64,000 nt of DNA from Streptomyces rubrogriseus (GCF_027947575.1 NZ_CP116256.1:2418001-2482000), one strand, 5' to 3'. Positions 52,024 through 60,641 are shown, counted from the first letter of the stretch. Numbers and translations: made by a program. The notes: generated by a model not told the origin, from the letters alone.

Positions 52024-53118
52024 GTGTCAGCCAGACTAGAGGCCGAGAACCTGTACAAGGTCTTCGGCAGGAAACCGGATCAGGCGGTCGAACGACTGCG
52101 CCAGGGCGAAGACGTCCGGGAGGAACTGCGCGCCGACGGCACCACCGCCGCCGTCATCGACGCGTCCTTCACCGTGGAGCCCGGCGAGATCTTCGTGGTC
52201 ATGGGGCTGTCCGGATCAGGCAAGTCCACGCTGCTGCGCATGCTCAACGGTCTGTCGGAGCCGACCGCCGGGCACGTCCGCTTCGGGGGGCAGGACCTCA
52301 CCGCGCTCAGCGACCGCGAGCTGCGCATGGTCCGTTCCATGAAGATCAGCATGGTCTTCCAGCACTTCGCGCTCTTCCCCCACCGCAGCGTCCGTGACAA
52401 CGCTGCCTACGGTCTTGAAGTGCAGGGCGTGCCCCGCGCCGAGCGCGAGCGCCGCGCCGACGAGGCGCTCGCCCTGTGCGGCCTGGCCGGCTGGGAGAAG
52501 TCCTGGCCCGACGAGCTGTCCGGCGGCATGCAGCAGCGCGTCGGCCTGGCCCGCGCGCTCGCCACGGACGCCGACCTGCTGCTGATGGACGAGTCCTTCA
52601 GCGCCCTCGACCCGCTGATCCGCCGCGACATGCAGGACCAGCTGCTCGACCTGCAGAAGACCCTGAAGAAGACCATCGTCTTCATCACCCACGACCTCAA
52701 CGAGGCCATGCGCCTGGGCGACCGCATCGCCGTGATGCGCGACGGCCGGATCGTGCAGATAGGCACCGCGCAGGACATCCTGATCCATCCCGCCAACGAC
52801 TACGTCGCCTCCTTCACCAAGGACGTCGACCGCTCCCGCGTGCTGACCGCCGCCGCCGTCATGGAGACCGACGTGCGCGGCGACGAGGCCGACTGCGACT
52901 GCGAGACGGCCCTGCCCGACACGCCGTTCTCCGAGCTGTGCGCGATCAGCGCCCGCGTGCCCCACGCGGTGGCGGTGGTCGACGGTGACCGCCGGCTGGT
53001 CGGCGTCGTCCCGGCCCAGCGGCTCATCGGCTTCCTCGGCGACGACGAGGACGTGGTCCCCGGTGTCTGCGACAGCCCGCGGGACAAGGGCGGCAAGAAG
53101 GTGATCAGCCGTGCCTAG
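52024..53118 (+). CDS. Glycine betaine/proline-type ABC transporter ATPase (ProV/OpuAA-like)
   Basis: The 364-residue protein has Walker A G-L-S-G-S-G-K-S-T near residue 62, the ABC signature L-S-G-G-M-Q-Q-R near residue 172 and Walker B L-L-L-M-D-E near residue 190. The N-terminus E-N-L-Y-K-V-F-G is typical of ProV/OpuAA. The C-terminal part carries a CBS-like region, in related transporters a sensor of ionic strength. It overlaps the permease gene by eight bases. GTG 52024 has AGAGG upstream. Osmoprotectant uptake is the expected role. Confidence 0.92.
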   Translation: MSARLEAENLYKVFGRKPDQAVERLRQGEDVREELRADGTTAAVIDASFTVEPGEIFVVMGLSGSGKSTLLRMLNGLSEPTAGHVRFGGQDLTALSDRELRMVRSMKISMVFQHFALFPHRSVRDNAAYGLEVQGVPRAERERRADEALALCGLAGWEKSWPDELSGGMQQRVGLARALATDADLLLMDESFSALDPLIRRDMQDQLLDLQKTLKKTIVFITHDLNEAMRLGDRIAVMRDGRIVQIGTAQDILIHPANDYVASFTKDVDRSRVLTAAAVMETDVRGDEADCDCETALPDTPFSELCAISARVPHAVAVVDGDRRLVGVVPAQRLIGFLGDDEDVVPGVCDSPRDKGGKKVISRA

Positions 53119-55729
53119 AATCCCCCTCGGCGACTGGGTCAACAGCAGCGTCGACTGGCTGCTCGACAACGTCTCCTGGCTCTTCACCTTCCTCAAGGAC
53201 ATCTTCACCGGCGCCTACGACGGCATCAACGCCGTCCTCCAGGCCCCCGAGCCACTGCTGCTCGCCGGCATCTTCGCCGTGATCGCCTTCTGGCTGCGCG
53301 GCACCTTCGCCGGTGTCCTCTCCTTCGCCGGGTTCGCCTTCATCGACTCCCTCGAACTGTGGGAGAACGCGATGGTCACCCTGGCGCTCCTGCTGGTCGC
53401 CACGATCATCGCCCTGGTCGTGGCGGTGCCGGTGGGCATCTGGGCGGCCCGCTCGGACCGGGTGAGCGCGTTCGTGCGGCCGGTCCTGGACTTCATGCAG
53501 ACGCTGCCCGCGATGATCTACCTGATCCCGGCGATCCTGTTCTTCGGAACCGGCTCCGCCCCGGGCATCGTGGCCACCCTGATCTTCGCCCTCGCCCCCG
53601 GCGTCCGCATGACCGAGCTGGGCATCCGCCAGGTCGACAAGGAACTGGTCGAGGCGGCCGAGGCGTTCGGCACCACGCCCGGCAACACCCTGCTGCGCGT
53701 CCAGCTCCCGCTGGCGCTGCCCACGGTGATGGCGGGCGTCAACCAGGTCATCATGCTCGGCCTGTCCATGGCCGCGATCGCCGGCATGGTCGGCACCGGC
53801 GGCCTCGGCGGCGACGTCATGGAGTCCATCGGCCAGCTCAACGTCGGCCTCGGCGCCGAGGCCGGTCTGGCCATCGTGATCCTGGCGATCTACCTGGACC
53901 GCATGACCAGCGCCCTGGGCACCCACGTCTCCCCGCTGGGCCGCCGCGCCGCGGCCAAGGCGCGCGCCGCCAAGGGCCTGAAGATCTGGTCCTACCGCCC
54001 CCAGCCGCAGGTCGCCGTGATCGGCATCGTGATCCTCGCCCTGGTGGCCGGCGGCATGGGCATGTTCGGCGGCAGCTCCGACGACGCCGACACGGCCGGC
54101 GGCGGCAAGAACGTCGGCGACGGCAAGAAGGTCTCCATCGGCTACATCCCCTGGGACGAGGGCGTCGCCTCCACCTTCCTGTGGAAGGAGATCCTGGAGC
54201 AGCGCGGCTTCGAGGTCGAGGCCAAGCAGTTCGAGGCCGGTCCGCTCTACACCGCGCTCGCCCAGGGCAACATCGACTTCCAGACCGACTCGTGGCTGCC
54301 GACGACCCACGAGCAGTACTGGAAGAAGTACGGCAAGCAGCTCGAGGACCTCGGCTCCTGGTACGACGAGACGTCGCTGGAGCTGACCGTCCCGGCGTAC
54401 ATGAAGGACATCAACTCCCTCGAGGACCTCAAGGGCAAGGCCGGCCTCTTCGGCGGGAAGATCACCGGCATCGAGCCGAGCGCCGGTGAGATGAACCTGC
54501 TCAAGACCAAGGTGCTCAAGGAGTACGGCCTCGACAAGGAGTACAAGGTCGTCGACAGCTCCACGCCGGCGATGCTGGCCGAGCTGAAGCGGGCCTACAG
54601 CAAGCAGGAACCGATCGTCACCACGCTGTGGTCCCCGCACTGGGCGTACAACGACTACAAGCTGAAGAAGCTGAAGGACCCCAAGGGTGCCTGGGGCAAG
54701 GGCGACGGCGTGCACTCGCTGTCCCGCAAGGGTTTCTCGGACGACAACCCGGTCGTGGCCAAGTGGCTGAAGGACTTCTCCATGACGGAGAAGCAGCTCA
54801 CCAGCCTCGAGGCCGAGATCAACAAGGCCGGCAAGGGGCAGCAGCAGGAGGCCGTCCGCACCTGGCTCAAGGCCAACCCGGGCGTCGTCGACAAGCTCGC
54901 CCCGGTCGAGGGCGGCTCCGGCGCCACTCCCGCGGAGGCCAAGCAGCCGCTCGACGTGGCCTGGTTCCCCTGGGAGGAGGACGTCGCCGTCACCTACCTG
55001 TGGAAGAACGTCCTCGAGCGCCGCGGCTACAAGATGAACCTCAAGCAGATGGACGTCGGTCCGGTCTACACCGGCCTGGCCTCCGGCGGCATCGACCTCA
55101 ACTTCGACGCCTGGCTGCCCTACGCCCAGAGCAACTACTGGAACAAGCACAAGGACAACCTCGTCGACCTGGGCACCTGGTACGAACCGACCTCCCTGGA
55201 GATCGCCGTCCCCTCGTACGTGAAGGACGTCAAGTCCCTCGCCGACCTCAAGGGCAAGAGCGACCTCTTCGACGGGAAGATCATCGGCATCGAGCCCGGC
55301 ACCGGTGAGATGCAGCTGCTGAAGAACGACGTTCTGCCCGGCTACGGCCTCGAGGACGAGTACGAGGTCGTCGACGGCTCCACGCCCGCCATGCTGGCCG
55401 AGCTCAAGCGCGCCCTCGCCAAGAAGGAGCCGGTCGCGGTCACCCTGTGGTCGCCGCACTGGGCCTACAGCGACTACGAGCTGACCAAGCTGAAGGACCC
55501 GAAGAAGGCCTTCGGCGAGGGCAACACGATCCGGACCATCTCCAGCAAGAAGTTCCCCGAGCAGTACCCGCAGCTCACGAAGTGGATCAAGAACTTCAAG
55601 ATGAGCGAGGACGAGCTGGGCAGCCTGGAGGCCGAGATCAAGGACCGCGGTCAGGGTCAGGAGGAGGAAGCCGTCGCCGCCTGGCTGAAGGAGCACCCGG
55701 ACGTCGTCGGCCGGATGACCCCGCAGTAG
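53111..55729 (+). CDS. Betaine-type ABC permease fused to two tandem OpuAC substrate-binding domains
   Basis: The 872-residue protein combines several parts. Residues 1-290 form a ProW/OpuAB-type permease with the EAA loop E-L-V-E-A-A-E-A-F-G-T-T near residue 178. A further membrane helix at about 300-320 acts as an anchor. A first substrate-binding domain spans about 340-600 (Y-I-P-W-D-E-G, D-S-W-L-P) and a second about 612-872 (W-F-P-W-E-E-D, D-A-W-L-P). Both keep the Trp residues that cage quaternary ammonium ligands. The two domains are clear duplicates. GTG 53111 overlaps the ATPase gene. Fusion to one binding domain is known (OpuA); two on one permease is unusual. Confidence 0.93.
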   Translation: MPRIPLGDWVNSSVDWLLDNVSWLFTFLKDIFTGAYDGINAVLQAPEPLLLAGIFAVIAFWLRGTFAGVLSFAGFAFIDSLELWENAMVTLALLLVATIIALVVAVPVGIWAARSDRVSAFVRPVLDFMQTLPAMIYLIPAILFFGTGSAPGIVATLIFALAPGVRMTELGIRQVDKELVEAAEAFGTTPGNTLLRVQLPLALPTVMAGVNQVIMLGLSMAAIAGMVGTGGLGGDVMESIGQLNVGLGAEAGLAIVILAIYLDRMTSALGTHVSPLGRRAAAKARAAKGLKIWSYRPQPQVAVIGIVILALVAGGMGMFGGSSDDADTAGGGKNVGDGKKVSIGYIPWDEGVASTFLWKEILEQRGFEVEAKQFEAGPLYTALAQGNIDFQTDSWLPTTHEQYWKKYGKQLEDLGSWYDETSLELTVPAYMKDINSLEDLKGKAGLFGGKITGIEPSAGEMNLLKTKVLKEYGLDKEYKVVDSSTPAMLAELKRAYSKQEPIVTTLWSPHWAYNDYKLKKLKDPKGAWGKGDGVHSLSRKGFSDDNPVVAKWLKDFSMTEKQLTSLEAEINKAGKGQQQEAVRTWLKANPGVVDKLAPVEGGSGATPAEAKQPLDVAWFPWEEDVAVTYLWKNVLERRGYKMNLKQMDVGPVYTGLASGGIDLNFDAWLPYAQSNYWNKHKDNLVDLGTWYEPTSLEIAVPSYVKDVKSLADLKGKSDLFDGKIIGIEPGTGEMQLLKNDVLPGYGLEDEYEVVDGSTPAMLAELKRALAKKEPVAVTLWSPHWAYSDYELTKLKDPKKAFGEGNTIRTISSKKFPEQYPQLTKWIKNFKMSEDELGSLEAEIKDRGQGQEEEAVAAWLKEHPDVVGRMTPQ

Positions 55730-56101
55730 CGCGGCACTCCGCGACGGTCACCCCGAGGGGTGGGCCCGGCGGCGTCTCCCCGAGGCGCCCCGGGTCCACC
55801 CCTCGGCTCGTTCCCGGCCCGGACACGGTAGGGATTCGGCCAACCACGGAGCGCCAGGCCACGGCCTGAGCGTGCCCGGGCTGGGGTGCGGGCGGCTGGC
55901 GGGAACACGGAAGGCCGTCCACGCCTTGAACCTGTAGGGCGTGCGCGACGGCGCGCGGACGGTCCCGCCCGTGGCGAGAAACGTGAGGTCGCGGCCACCA
56001 CACCGTGACATCGATGTGACGGCCGCATGAAACGGTTTGCCGAACATGCGTAGGGTGCAGAGAACTCATCAGGACGACGGGCGAAGGAGGGAGCCGGAGC
56101 G
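55730..56101. other. 372-base intergenic region with terminator and promoter
   Basis: The first part holds a long hairpin (55754-55805). The middle shows no recognisable element. Near the end TAGGGT (56051-56056) is a -10-like sequence 46 bases before the XRE-cupin ATG, and a purine-rich GAAGGAGGGAG precedes that ATG. No gene is supported. Confidence 0.45.
55754..55805 (+). terminator. Terminator of the betaine-type ABC operon
   Basis: The arms start CGAGGGGTGG (55754) and end CCACCCCTCG (55805). They pair through about 18 positions with one mismatch and small internal irregularity, around a GC-rich loop. The structure begins 25 bases after the stop. Confidence 0.65.
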
Positions 56102-56671
56102 ATGGGCGACCACAAAGATCAGCACCTCCGGGTGGGCGCGGCCGTACGGCGGCGGCGCCGGGACCTCGAACTCACCCTCGCCGTGGTGTCCGAGCGCAGC
56201 GGCCTGTCCGTGCCCTTCCTGAGCCAGATCGAGAACGACCGGGCACGGCCCAGCCAGACCTCCCTGGAGAAGGTGGCCGACGCCCTGCGCACCACCGCCG
56301 TGGAGCTGCTCGCCGCGGCCGACCCCGCCTGCAGCGTCGACGTGGTCCGGGACGAGGACCCCGACCCCCAGCTGGCACCCAGGGTGCGGTCCCTGGTGCG
56401 CGGGCACCACCAGATGCACGCCTCCGAGTTCACCGGCGACCACGACGCCGGCCGGGAACTGCAGTACCGCAACGACCAGTTGATGTTCGTCGCCGAGGGC
56501 GCCGTGGAGATCGAGGCCGAGGGCCGGGCCTACCGGCTCGGACGCGGCGACACGCTGTACCTCACCGGCGGGGTCCGGCACCGCTGGCGGGCCACCGTGC
56601 CGGACACCCGGCTGGTCGTCGTCGCCGTCGCCGAGCACATCGAGGCGGTCCGGGAAGGCCCCCGCCGGTGA
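56102..56671 (+). CDS. XRE-family regulator with C-terminal cupin domain
   Basis: The 189-residue protein has a Cro/CI-type helix-turn-helix (L-A-V-V-S-E-R-S-G-L-S-V-P-F-L-S-Q-I-E) within residues 10-70. A cupin_2 ligand-binding domain spans about 110-185 (M-F-V-A-E-G-A-V-E-I and G-D-T-L-Y-L). This architecture is common in regulators of amine, amino-acid or osmolyte metabolism. It lies directly downstream of the betaine-type importer and upstream of the binding-protein-like gene, and could control either. The effector is unknown. The ATG has a strong GGAGGGAG upstream. Confidence 0.88.
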   Translation: MGDHKDQHLRVGAAVRRRRRDLELTLAVVSERSGLSVPFLSQIENDRARPSQTSLEKVADALRTTAVELLAAADPACSVDVVRDEDPDPQLAPRVRSLVRGHHQMHASEFTGDHDAGRELQYRNDQLMFVAEGAVEIEAEGRAYRLGRGDTLYLTGGVRHRWRATVPDTRLVVVAVAEHIEAVREGPRR

Positions 56672-56681
56672 GGGCGTGCCG

Positions 56682-57401
56682 GTGAGGGTGGTCTCCCTGG
56701 TGCCGTCGCTGACCGAGGCGGTGGCCCGTACGGTGCCGGGCGCCCTGGTCGGCGCCACGGACTGGTGCACCCACCCGGCCGGTCTCGACGTCGTCCGCGT
56801 CGGCGGCACCAAGAACCCGAACACCGACCGCATCCTCTCCCTCGCCCCGGACCTGGTCGTCGCCAACGAGGAGGAGAACCGCGCCCCCGACCTGGACGTC
56901 CTGCGTGCGGCGGGCGCCGAGGTGCTGGTGACCGAGGTGCGCACCGTCCCGCAGGCCGTCACCGAGCTGGACCGGGTGCTGACCGCCTGCGGCGCGCGCT
57001 CCCGGCCCCGCTGGCTGGACGAGGCGCAGGCCGCCTGGGCCGGCCCGCCCGTGCCCGAGCGGCGCGCCACGGCCGTCGTACCGATCTGGCGCAGGCCCTG
57101 GATGGTGCTGGGCCGCGACACCTTCGCGGGCGACGTCCTGGCCCGCCTCGGCGTCGACCACCTGTACGCCGCGCACGCCGAGCGCTACCCGAAGGTCCCG
57201 GTGGACGAACTGCGGGCGGCCCGTCCGGACGTCGTGGTCCTGCCCGACGAGCCGTACCGCTTCACCGCCGACGACGGCCCGGAGGCCTTCCCCGGCCTGC
57301 CCTGCGCCCTCGTCGGCGGGCGGCACCTCACGTGGTACGGGCCGTCGCTGGCCGAGGCGCCCCGGGTGCTGGCCGCGGCCCTGCGAGCAGTACGCCGCTG
57401 A
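56682..57401 (+). CDS. BtuF-like helical-backbone metal-receptor protein without signal peptide
   Basis: The roughly 239-residue product has the class III periplasmic-binding (BtuF/FhuD-like) fold. V-V-S-L-V-P-S-L-T-E opens it, G-A-T-D-W-C-T-H-P and G-G-T-K-N-P-N follow, then A-P-D-L-V-V-A-N near residue 60. There is no signal peptide or lipobox, and no ABC permease or ATPase beside it, so it may act in the cytoplasm or be an atypical receptor. GTG 56682 is favoured because GAGGG lies seven bases upstream; GTG 56676 is possible. The 3' end overlaps the convergent TDT gene by 74 bases. Confidence 0.8.
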   Translation: MRVVSLVPSLTEAVARTVPGALVGATDWCTHPAGLDVVRVGGTKNPNTDRILSLAPDLVVANEEENRAPDLDVLRAAGAEVLVTEVRTVPQAVTELDRVLTACGARSRPRWLDEAQAAWAGPPVPERRATAVVPIWRRPWMVLGRDTFAGDVLARLGVDHLYAAHAERYPKVPVDELRAARPDVVVLPDEPYRFTADDGPEAFPGLPCALVGGRHLTWYGPSLAEAPRVLAAALRAVRR

Positions 57402-58515
57402 GCAGGCCGCGCGCGGTGTGCACGGCGGCCACGGCCCAGGCGGCGACGAGGAGGACGTACAGGGCGACGGTGAGCCCGTCGTAGACGACCAGGCCCGTCT
57501 CGCGGGCCAGCGCCTCGGCGCCGGTGACGCAGGTGCCCACCGGGAAGGTGAAGGACCACCAGGTCATCGAGAAGCGCATGCCCGCCCGGCGGGCCCGGAC
57601 GACGTGCGCGGCGGCCAGGGCCAGCCACATCAGCGCGAAGCCCATCACCGGCACCCCGTACAGCACGGCGAAGACCGCGAAGCCCTCGGCGTACGGCCCC
57701 GGCACGACCCCCGGCGCCACGTCCGCGAACTTCCCCACGGCGGTCGTCGACTGCCCGAGCGGGCCGAGGACCAGGAACAGCGACGGGGTGAGCGCGAGCG
57801 GCAGCGGCCCGCCGGTGAGCAGCCGGCCGAAGACCACCGGCAGCGTCACCAGCGTCGCGAACAGGCTCACGCCGAACATCGCCACACAGGCGAGCAGCAG
57901 CGTCTCGCGGGGCTGCCCCGCCGGGAGGTGCGGCACCAGCAGCGGTCCGACGGCCGCGGACACCATCGGCGCGACGAGCGGCAGCAGCCAGACCGGGCTG
58001 GCCTGCCCCGGCTCGATGCGGTGGCGTACGGCCATCAGGTACGGCACGGCGACCGCCGCCGCGAGTCCGATCACCGTACCGGCGGTGAACAGCACGGTGT
58101 CCAGGGCGATGGCGGCCGGGGTGCCGATCCAGTCCCGGCCGAGGGTCAGGGCGCCGCCGCCGACCGCCAGCAGGGCCATCGACAGGCAGCCGTAGAACGG
58201 GGCCGCCGACGGGTCGAGGAGGTGGGCGCGGGCCTGGTCCCGGTGGTGGAGCCAGTGCAGGGACCTGGCGGTCAGCAGGACCGCCAGCAGGACGAGGGAC
58301 AGGGCCCAGACCGCGGTGCAGGCGGCGCGCAGGCCGGTCACGTGCCCCGGGAGCGCGGCTCCGGCCGTGCCGACGATGGCGGTGCCCATGACGCACGCGT
58401 ACCAGTTGGGCCCGAGATGCCGGACGGCCGGGACCCGCCGGGCGGCCTGGCCGGCGGCGGCCACGTCGGAGGAAGGGGGAGGGGAGGGGGAGCGGGGCTG
58501 GGCTGCGGTGACCAT
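57328..58515 (-). CDS. TDT-family (tellurite-resistance/dicarboxylate, SLAC1/TehA-like) transporter
   Basis: The 395-residue product has about ten hydrophobic helices and the N-terminal motif H-L-G-P-N-W-Y-A-C-V-M-G-T near residue 28, characteristic of the C4-dicarboxylate/malic-acid transport (TDT) family. W-x-S-F-T-F-P-V-G-T near residue 335 matches the conserved late-helix motif. Substrates in the family include malate, sulfite and anions. It is divergent from a LysR-type gene with 70 bases between, so the LysR protein is the likely regulator. ATG 58515 is used. Confidence 0.85.
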   Translation of the reverse strand: MVTAAQPRSPSPPPSSDVAAAGQAARRVPAVRHLGPNWYACVMGTAIVGTAGAALPGHVTGLRAACTAVWALSLVLLAVLLTARSLHWLHHRDQARAHLLDPSAAPFYGCLSMALLAVGGGALTLGRDWIGTPAAIALDTVLFTAGTVIGLAAAVAVPYLMAVRHRIEPGQASPVWLLPLVAPMVSAAVGPLLVPHLPAGQPRETLLLACVAMFGVSLFATLVTLPVVFGRLLTGGPLPLALTPSLFLVLGPLGQSTTAVGKFADVAPGVVPGPYAEGFAVFAVLYGVPVMGFALMWLALAAAHVVRARRAGMRFSMTWWSFTFPVGTCVTGAEALARETGLVVYDGLTVALYVLLVAAWAVAAVHTARGLLSGVLLAGPRPAPGAPRPATARTT

Positions 58516-58538
58516 GGCTCCACGGTCGCCGCGGGCGT

Positions 58539-58556
58539 GGTCCCTGACCAGGGACC
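58539..58556. promoter_or_regulatory. LysR-type operator in the TDT/LysR divergent region
   Basis: GGTCCCT-GACC-AGGGACC is a perfect 7-base inverted repeat with a four-base centre. It contains a T-N11-A-like arrangement and lies between the two divergent starts. It is the most likely binding site of the adjacent LysR-type protein. Confidence 0.55.
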
Positions 58557-58585
58557 CTGTCCCTATGAGGGCATAAGCTGGGGTT

Positions 58586-59563
58586 ATGGGCAGCGGCACG
58601 GGCAGTGGTACGAACGGTGGCACGGGCGGTGGCACCGAGGGCGGGCACGACACACGGGCACGGCATGTGGCGGGCTCGCTGGCACACCGGGTACCGGACC
58701 TCGGGGCGATGGAGCTGTTGCTGGCGGTGGCCCGGCTGGGCAGCCTCGGCGGGGCGGCGCGCGAGCTGGGCATCACCCAGCCGGCCGCCAGCAGCCGCAT
58801 CCGCTCGATGGAACGGCAACTCGGCGTCGCCCTGGTGGACCGCTCGCCGCGCGGCTCCCGGCTCACCGACGCGGGGGCGCTGGTCACGGACTGGGCGCGG
58901 CGGATCGTGGAGGCCGCCGAGGCGTTCGACGCGGGCGCGCAGGCGCTGCGCGACCGGCGGGACTCGCGGCTGCGGGTCGCGGCGAGCATGACGATCGCCG
59001 AGTACCTGCTGCCGGGCTGGCTGGTCGCGCTGCGCGCCCAGCTGCCGGACACCGCGGTGTCGCTGCTCGCGGGCAACTCGGCGGCGGTCGCGGAGCGCCT
59101 GCTGGCCGACGACGCCGACCTCGGCTTCGTGGAGGGGGTCAGTGTGCCGACCGGCCTCGACTCCGCGGTCATCGGCCACGACCGGCTCATCGTGGTGACC
59201 GCGCCGGGCCACCCGTGGGCCCGGCGCCGACGCCCGCTGGAGGCGGCGGAGCTGGCGGCCACCCCGCTGATCCTGCGGGAGAAGGGCTCGGGCACCCGGC
59301 AGGTCCTGGACGCGGCACTGGGCGGCCTGGCCCGCCCCCTGATCGAGCTGTCCTCGACCACGGCGGTGAAGGCCGCCGCGGTGGGCGGCGCCGGCCCGTC
59401 CGTCCTCAGCGAACTCGCCGTCGGCGAGGAACTGACCACCCGGCGCCTGGTGAGCGTCCCCGTGGCGGACGTCGTCCTGGCCCGCGACCTGCGAGCGGTC
59501 TGGCCCACCGGCCACCGCCCCACCGGCCCGGCCCGCCAACTGCTCTCCCTGACCAGGGCGTAG
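58586..59563 (+). CDS. LysR-family transcriptional regulator
   Basis: The 325-residue protein has a Gly/Thr-rich leader of about 35 residues, then a LysR helix-turn-helix (L-G-S-L-G-G-A-A-R-E-L-G-I-T-Q-P-A-A-S-S-R). A two-lobed substrate-binding effector domain follows. It resembles CysB/CbbR-type regulators that sense small anions. The ATG at 58586 gives a low-complexity leader; later starts near residue 41 would still keep the DNA-binding domain. The gene is divergent from the TDT transporter, which it probably controls. Confidence 0.9.
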   Translation: MGSGTGSGTNGGTGGGTEGGHDTRARHVAGSLAHRVPDLGAMELLLAVARLGSLGGAARELGITQPAASSRIRSMERQLGVALVDRSPRGSRLTDAGALVTDWARRIVEAAEAFDAGAQALRDRRDSRLRVAASMTIAEYLLPGWLVALRAQLPDTAVSLLAGNSAAVAERLLADDADLGFVEGVSVPTGLDSAVIGHDRLIVVTAPGHPWARRRRPLEAAELAATPLILREKGSGTRQVLDAALGGLARPLIELSSTTAVKAAAVGGAGPSVLSELAVGEELTTRRLVSVPVADVVLARDLRAVWPTGHRPTGPARQLLSLTRA

Positions 59564-59635
59564 CAGCGCCGACACAGCCGATCGGGGCCCGCCCCGCAAT
59601 CGCACGGGCGACCGGCCCGGCCCGTCCCGTCCCGT

Positions 59636-59694
59636 GGGCTGCGGTGTCGTCTGGTCCGTACGTCCCTGTGCCGCTGGTCGGGTTCGTCGAGGGG
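59636..59694. repeat. 59-bp direct repeat, copy 1
   Basis: This copy and the one at 59772-59830 have the same length and agree at about 52 of 59 positions. The last 26 bases, starting TGCCGCTGGTCGGG, are identical. The two are 136 bases apart start to start. Confidence 0.75.
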
Positions 59695-59771
59695 CGTTGC
59701 CGACTTGGGCATGGGCGCGCCGACGGGGGCGGTCGGGGCCTGTCCGGGGGTGCTGTGGGCCCCTGCCCGGC

Positions 59772-59830
59772 GGGCTGCGATGTCGCGTGGTGCGTCGGTC
59801 CCCGTGCCGCTGGTCGGGTTCGTCGAGGGG
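59772..59830. repeat. 59-bp direct repeat, copy 2
   Basis: Second copy of the repeat starting at 59636. Differences are concentrated in the first half. The repeats are non-coding and may belong to a dispersed family. Confidence 0.75.
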
Positions 59831-59912
59831 GACCTCGGGGCCCGCGGGTCCCGAGGCGTGCGGCGTGCTCGGCACGTTCCGCCCGGGCGGCGGTCGGGCG
59901 TCGGCGACGTCG

Positions 59913-60641
59913 TCACCGGCCAGGGCCGGGCCGGTCCTCGGGCACCGGTCGGCCCGAACGGGCCGCGGCCACCAGGGCCCGCATCACCCGTACGTCCTCG
60001 CCCATCTCCGGGTGCCACTGCACGCCCAGGACCCAGCCGGGGCCGGAGGGCAGTTCCAGGGCCTCCACGGTGCCGTCCGCCGCGTGCGCCGAGGCGACCA
60101 GGCCGGTGCCGAGCCGGTCCACCGCCTGGTGGTGGTACGTCGGCACGAACGCCTCCTCCGGCACGGCACCGGCGTACAGCGTGCCCGGCACCGGGCGGAC
60201 CGGGTGGCCGCCGAAGACGCCCACCACCTCGGCGTGCCCCTCGATGTGCTGGACGAGGGTGCCGCCCAGGGTGACGTTGAGCAGCTGCATGCCCCGGCAG
60301 ACGCCCAGCAGCGGGACGCGTGCGGCCAGGGCCGCCTCGATGAGCGCCAACTCCCAGGTGTCCCTGGCCCGGGCCGGCGGACCGGTGCGCGGGTCGGGCT
60401 CGGCGCCGTAACGCGCCGGCTCCACGTCCGGGCCGCCCGCGATCACCACCCCGTCGAGGCGGGCGACGGTCGCGGCGGCGTGCTCCGGCGCGTCCGGCGG
60501 GAGCATCACGGCCAGGCCGCCAGCCCGCTGCACCAGCCGCGGATACCCGGCCGGCAACAGCGCCGCCTCCAGCTCCCACACGCCCCAGCGCGCGCCGGGC
60601 TCCAGATACGTACTGACACCGATCAGCGGCCGCTCGGCCAT
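59913..60641 (-). CDS. Gamma-glutamyl-gamma-aminobutyrate hydrolase-like (peptidase C26) enzyme
   Basis: The 242-residue protein is a class I glutamine-amidotransferase-fold hydrolase of the PuuD type. The nucleophile is in G-V-C-R-G-M-Q near residue 117, and H-P-E in V-Q-W-H-P-E near residue 215 completes the triad. It would release glutamate from gamma-glutamylated amines. ATG 60641 is preceded by TGGAGGA; a TTG 15 bases earlier is not needed. It lies downstream of the GntR gene and next to a GlnA4-type ligase and an aldehyde dehydrogenase, which fits the last step of a gamma-glutamylation route. Confidence 0.88.
   Translation of the reverse strand: MAERPLIGVSTYLEPGARWGVWELEAALLPAGYPRLVQRAGGLAVMLPPDAPEHAAATVARLDGVVIAGGPDVEPARYGAEPDPRTGPPARARDTWELALIEAALAARVPLLGVCRGMQLLNVTLGGTLVQHIEGHAEVVGVFGGHPVRPVPGTLYAGAVPEEAFVPTYHHQAVDRLGTGLVASAHAADGTVEALELPSGPGWVLGVQWHPEMGEDVRVMRALVAAARSGRPVPEDRPGPGR

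Larger units (their letters stand above)
59564..59912. other. 349-base convergent intergenic region with 59-bp direct repeats
   Basis: The region lies between convergent LysR and C26-peptidase genes. It has long open frames in several phases because of high GC, but their codon pattern and lack of recognisable domains argue against genes. It contains two 59-base direct repeats (59636-59694 and 59772-59830). Confidence 0.5.

Noticed and set aside
53105..55696. 863-residue open frame antisense to the betaine-type permease
   Set aside because: It mirrors the real gene, shows no recognisable domain and has a biased composition typical of antisense shadows.
57185..60579. Two long minus-strand frames (about 900 and 1080 residues) across LysR and repeats
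   Set aside because: One contains the true TDT transporter only at its end. The rest crosses the LysR gene in antisense and the 59-bp repeats with no conserved sequence, so only the TDT part is annotated.
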